From Dakarella massiliensis (GTDB lineage Bacteria; Pseudomonadota; Gammaproteobacteria; Burkholderiales; Burkholderiaceae_F): 64,000 bases of DNA. The notes beneath the pieces were generated by a model. It made no database searches. It was not told where the DNA came from and saw only the letters and a program-made list of their open reading frames with translations. The position numbers and the translations under genes are program-made. Below are positions 62,973 through 64,000 of the stretch, in pieces. The DNA lies in the NCBI RefSeq assembly GCF_001182045.1, contig NZ_CVTY01000007.1, positions 186,001 through 250,000 on the forward strand, written 5' to 3'. Position 1 is the stretch's first letter. Each line of letters begins with the position of its first letter.

Positions 62973-63132
62973 CTCTCTCTCCTTCATTAAATCAATTTAT
63001 TTTTGAAGCCTGCCCATTTTTATTTTTATGAGGGGCAGAGCGCCTCTATTCTGAAAAAATTATTTTGAATTAGCAAGTTGCAAAAATAAGTCTGAATTAT
63101 CAGCGGTTTCCGCCGCGGGATTTACCGTCCTG

Positions 63133-63163
63133 TCTCCGGAGTGTTGTCCGGACAACGGAGAAA
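63133..63163. promoter_or_regulatory. Palindrome between the Crp-type gene and the porin gene
   Basis: TTGTCCGGACAA, a perfect 12-base palindrome at 63144-63155, is enclosed by an outer TCTCCG ... CGGAGA pairing. It lies in the divergent region of two envelope- or respiration-related genes and about 105 bases before the porin start. It could be an operator, for example for a Crp-type dimer, or part of a leader hairpin. Confidence 0.45.
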
Positions 63164-63259
63164 CCACTTTCCTTTCTCTATCTTTTTTACCTACGTCTGA
63201 TGGCTTATAGAGACAGGGTATCTGTAAGCGAGGACGCTATTAAATCAAAGGAGAACAGA

Positions 63260-64000
63260 TTGAGAAAGTTACTCACGGCCATGGCGGCCATACTGGCAGC
63301 CGTCGGAATTCCATCCGCGGCAAGCGCCGCGTCTTCGGTATCGGTGTATGGGCTGATTGATTCCTACGTGTCCGTCAATAATGACAGCGGAACCGTTTCT
63401 TCAGGGCTTCACAGCGGCGGTTCATCCGGCAGTTACTTTGGTTTCAAGGGTGAAGAGGATCTGGGAGTCATGGGCGGCGCTCAGGCAGTATTCAAGCTTG
63501 AGTCGGGGTTCCTCTCTGACGACGGCACATACGCGCAGTCGTTCGCCGGAAACACAAGCCGGCTCTTTCACCGTGAGGCCTGGGTCGGGCTCCGGAGCCC
63601 CAAATTCGGCCAGATTTCTTTTGCCCGCCAGTATTCTCCTCACTTCCTTCTCTGGCCGATGACAGACGCGAACGCTCTGTCACTCGGGACCGCAGGCTCC
63701 CCCTTCTTCTACCCGGGAGCCGGGAACGCCATGGGCGGATCTGATCCCACGCAGGATGATCTCGTGCGGGCCAATAATTCCATCTTCTGGGCTTCACCGA
63801 ATCTCGGCGGCGTGACCGTGATGGCGTACGCGGCGCTTGGCGAAAACACCCGCTCTGACGGCACGAGGTCGAGCACGCAGGGGAACATCTATAACCTCGG
63901 CGTGAATTATGGGAAAGGGCCGCTCTTCGTCATGGGCAGTGTTCTCTACCAGAACCTTGGAAACTCAGCTTTGGGATTCCGGCCGACGGGACACGACACC
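63260..64000 (+). CDS. Porin (Burkholderia type), 5' part cut by window edge
   Basis: The TTG at 63260 follows AAAGGAG by 7 bases. It opens a frame of 247 codons that is still open at the window end. The Sec signal (1-22, ending ASA-A) is followed by the porin start SSVSVYGLIDSYVSV, then the FGFKGEEDLG...AVFKLESGF segment and WVGLRSPKFGQISFARQYSP. These are classic for the porin_4 family of Burkholderiales. It is more typical of that family than the porin at 29098. It would form an outer-membrane channel next to the fourth flavoprotein locus. Confidence 0.88.
   Translation, partial: MRKLLTAMAAILAAVGIPSAASAASSVSVYGLIDSYVSVNNDSGTVSSGLHSGGSSGSYFGFKGEEDLGVMGGAQAVFKLESGFLSDDGTYAQSFAGNTSRLFHREAWVGLRSPKFGQISFARQYSPHFLLWPMTDANALSLGTAGSPFFYPGAGNAMGGSDPTQDDLVRANNSIFWASPNLGGVTVMAYAALGENTRSDGTRSSTQGNIYNLGVNYGKGPLFVMGSVLYQNLGNSALGFRPTGHDT

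Noticed and set aside
1-64000. CRISPR arrays, prophage or complete insertion sequences
   Set aside because: No regular repeat-spacer pattern, phage structural gene or transposase with intact catalytic residues and terminal repeats was seen.

Overview
The window reads as a chromosomal segment of a Gram-negative, anaerobically respiring betaproteobacterium. The best guess is a Sutterella/Parasutterella-like member of the Burkholderiales. This is an inference from three things: trimeric porins of the Burkholderia type, an MdtABC-type RND pump with its own outer-membrane lipoprotein, and an unusual number of exported flavoprotein reductases without fused hemes. No rRNA, tRNA, CRISPR array or complete insertion sequence was seen. 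GC content is moderately high except in intergenic regions.

Layout. 1-2.6 kb (minus strand): the N-terminal part of a sensor with a PhnD-like periplasmic domain, a lipoprotein and two tandem GNAT acetyltransferases. 2.7-9.4 kb: a respiratory locus with a small membrane protein, a TtrS-like sensor kinase, a FixJ/TtrR-like regulator, two exported FAD reductases and a separate tetraheme cytochrome c. 9.5-10.6 kb: an exported DUF362 protein. 10.9-18.7 kb: two divergent, defence-like helicase-nuclease genes, each broken by one frameshift and one in-frame TAG. 18.8-22 kb: an exported alpha/beta-hydrolase fused to Sel1 repeats, a YqaA/DedA protein and a LysE exporter. 22-25.3 kb: a compact four-gene operon (orphan MetQ-like lipoprotein, 2x[4Fe-4S] protein, Cys-rich unknown protein, isocitrate-lyase-family lyase) behind a structured leader. 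25.4-29 kb: a ureohydrolase-family protein, a second lipoprotein of the 664-1308 type and a MATE pump. 29-33 kb: a porin, a catalytically degenerate IS256-like protein and a third exported flavoprotein. 33.0-33.8 kb: a deletion scar joining a dcyD 3' end to an nfsB lacking its 5' end. 34-41 kb: aspartate dehydrogenase, a LysE exporter, a two-component system divergent from an EptA/MCR-type phosphoethanolamine transferase, and an MFS transporter. 41-50 kb: the RND operon. 50-57 kb: two tandem-domain universal stress proteins, a second orphan MetQ-like protein, a membrane protein with a His/Met-rich tail, a CapA protein and an EamA permease. 57-64 kb: a LysR regulator divergent from a Tat-exported FMN alpha-hydroxyacid dehydrogenase-like protein, a SIMPL protein, a fourth exported flavoprotein with a frameshifted Crp-type regulator, and the start of another porin.

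How the genes fit together. The main theme is use of small-molecule electron acceptors outside the inner membrane. Exported flavoproteins (5597, 7184, 31255, 60652 and the FMN enzyme at 58432) would receive electrons from soluble cytochromes such as the tetraheme protein at 8983. They appear to be controlled individually by linked sensors (TtrSR-like, LysR, Crp/Fnr) and are accompanied by porins for substrate entry. A second theme is envelope defence: lipid A modification, RND, MATE and MFS efflux. A third is gene decay. There are four single-base indels, mostly at short homopolymers, two nonsense codons and one deletion fusion. Whether all of these are real or some are assembly errors cannot be decided from the sequence alone.
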